From JALORV01 sp035255845 (GTDB taxonomy: Bacteria; Pseudomonadota; Gammaproteobacteria; Burkholderiales; Burkholderiaceae_F), in contig DATEZE010000016.1 in NCBI GenBank assembly GCA_035255845.1, forward strand, positions 1-5,502: a DNA stretch of 5,502 nucleotides, written 5' to 3'. Numbering within the stretch: position 1 is the first letter of the stretch; the number at the start of each line of letters is the position of its first letter. Shown here piece by piece: positions 5,484 through 5,502 of the stretch. Made by a program: the position numbers and the translations under genes. The notes beneath the pieces are model-generated. The model did not search any database. It was not told where the DNA came from and saw only the letters and a program-made list of their open reading frames with translations.

Positions 5484-5502
5484 GCCGGAAGCAGAACTGA
5501 CT

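Noticed and set aside
1..5502. CRISPR array, tRNA, rRNA, insertion sequence or attachment site
   Set aside because: No regularly spaced repeats, cloverleaf, terminal inverted repeats or transposase frames were seen by eye.

Overview
The window is about 5.5 kb of GC-rich, densely coding bacterial chromosome. An adenosylcobalamin-dependent ribonucleotide reductase, a CPA2-type antiporter and short intergenic gaps together suggest a Pseudomonadota genome. Beta- or Gammaproteobacteria is my best guess, made from gene content and protein style only; genus and species cannot be read from this sequence.

Layout from left to right. (1) Bases 2-1441 (+) are the 3' part of nrdJ (class II ribonucleotide reductase). 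They hold the end of the catalytic domain, two related TSCPD-like modules and a Cys-rich tail. (2) Bases 1538-2740 (+) encode a cation:proton antiporter of the Na+/H+ exchanger fold. (3) Convergent to it, with only 14 bp between the stop codons, is a minus-strand group: a TPR protein (5075-3912), a small SH3-like/DUF4926-like protein (3808-3548) and a KANL3/TEX30-type alpha/beta hydrolase (3429-2755). Gaps of 103 and 118 bp leave open whether the three form one operon. (4) Divergent from the TPR gene, bases 5182-5307 and 5355-5471 (+) encode two tandem micro-proteins of 41 and 38 residues.

The right end is the interesting part. The two micro-proteins have unrelated acidic N-termini but share an 18-residue C-terminal block that differs at only two conservative positions. 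The block fits the double-glycine leader consensus used by C39 peptidase/ABC exporters: L(-12), T(-11), L(-7), I/V(-4), G(-2), G(-1). Cleavage at the consensus site would leave the same hexapeptide, QGMTVL, from both precursors. Nucleotide differences in the shared block are almost all synonymous, so selection acts on the peptide. The divergent neighbour is a TPR-only protein of 387 residues with no visible output domain. TPR superhelices are the peptide-binding fold of the RRNPP receptors of Firmicutes. I therefore propose, as inference, a compact peptide-signalling or very small ribosomal-peptide module: tandem precursors plus a TPR sensor, with exporter or modification genes probably beyond the right edge. 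The left-hand genes look like ordinary housekeeping or accessory functions with no visible link to it.
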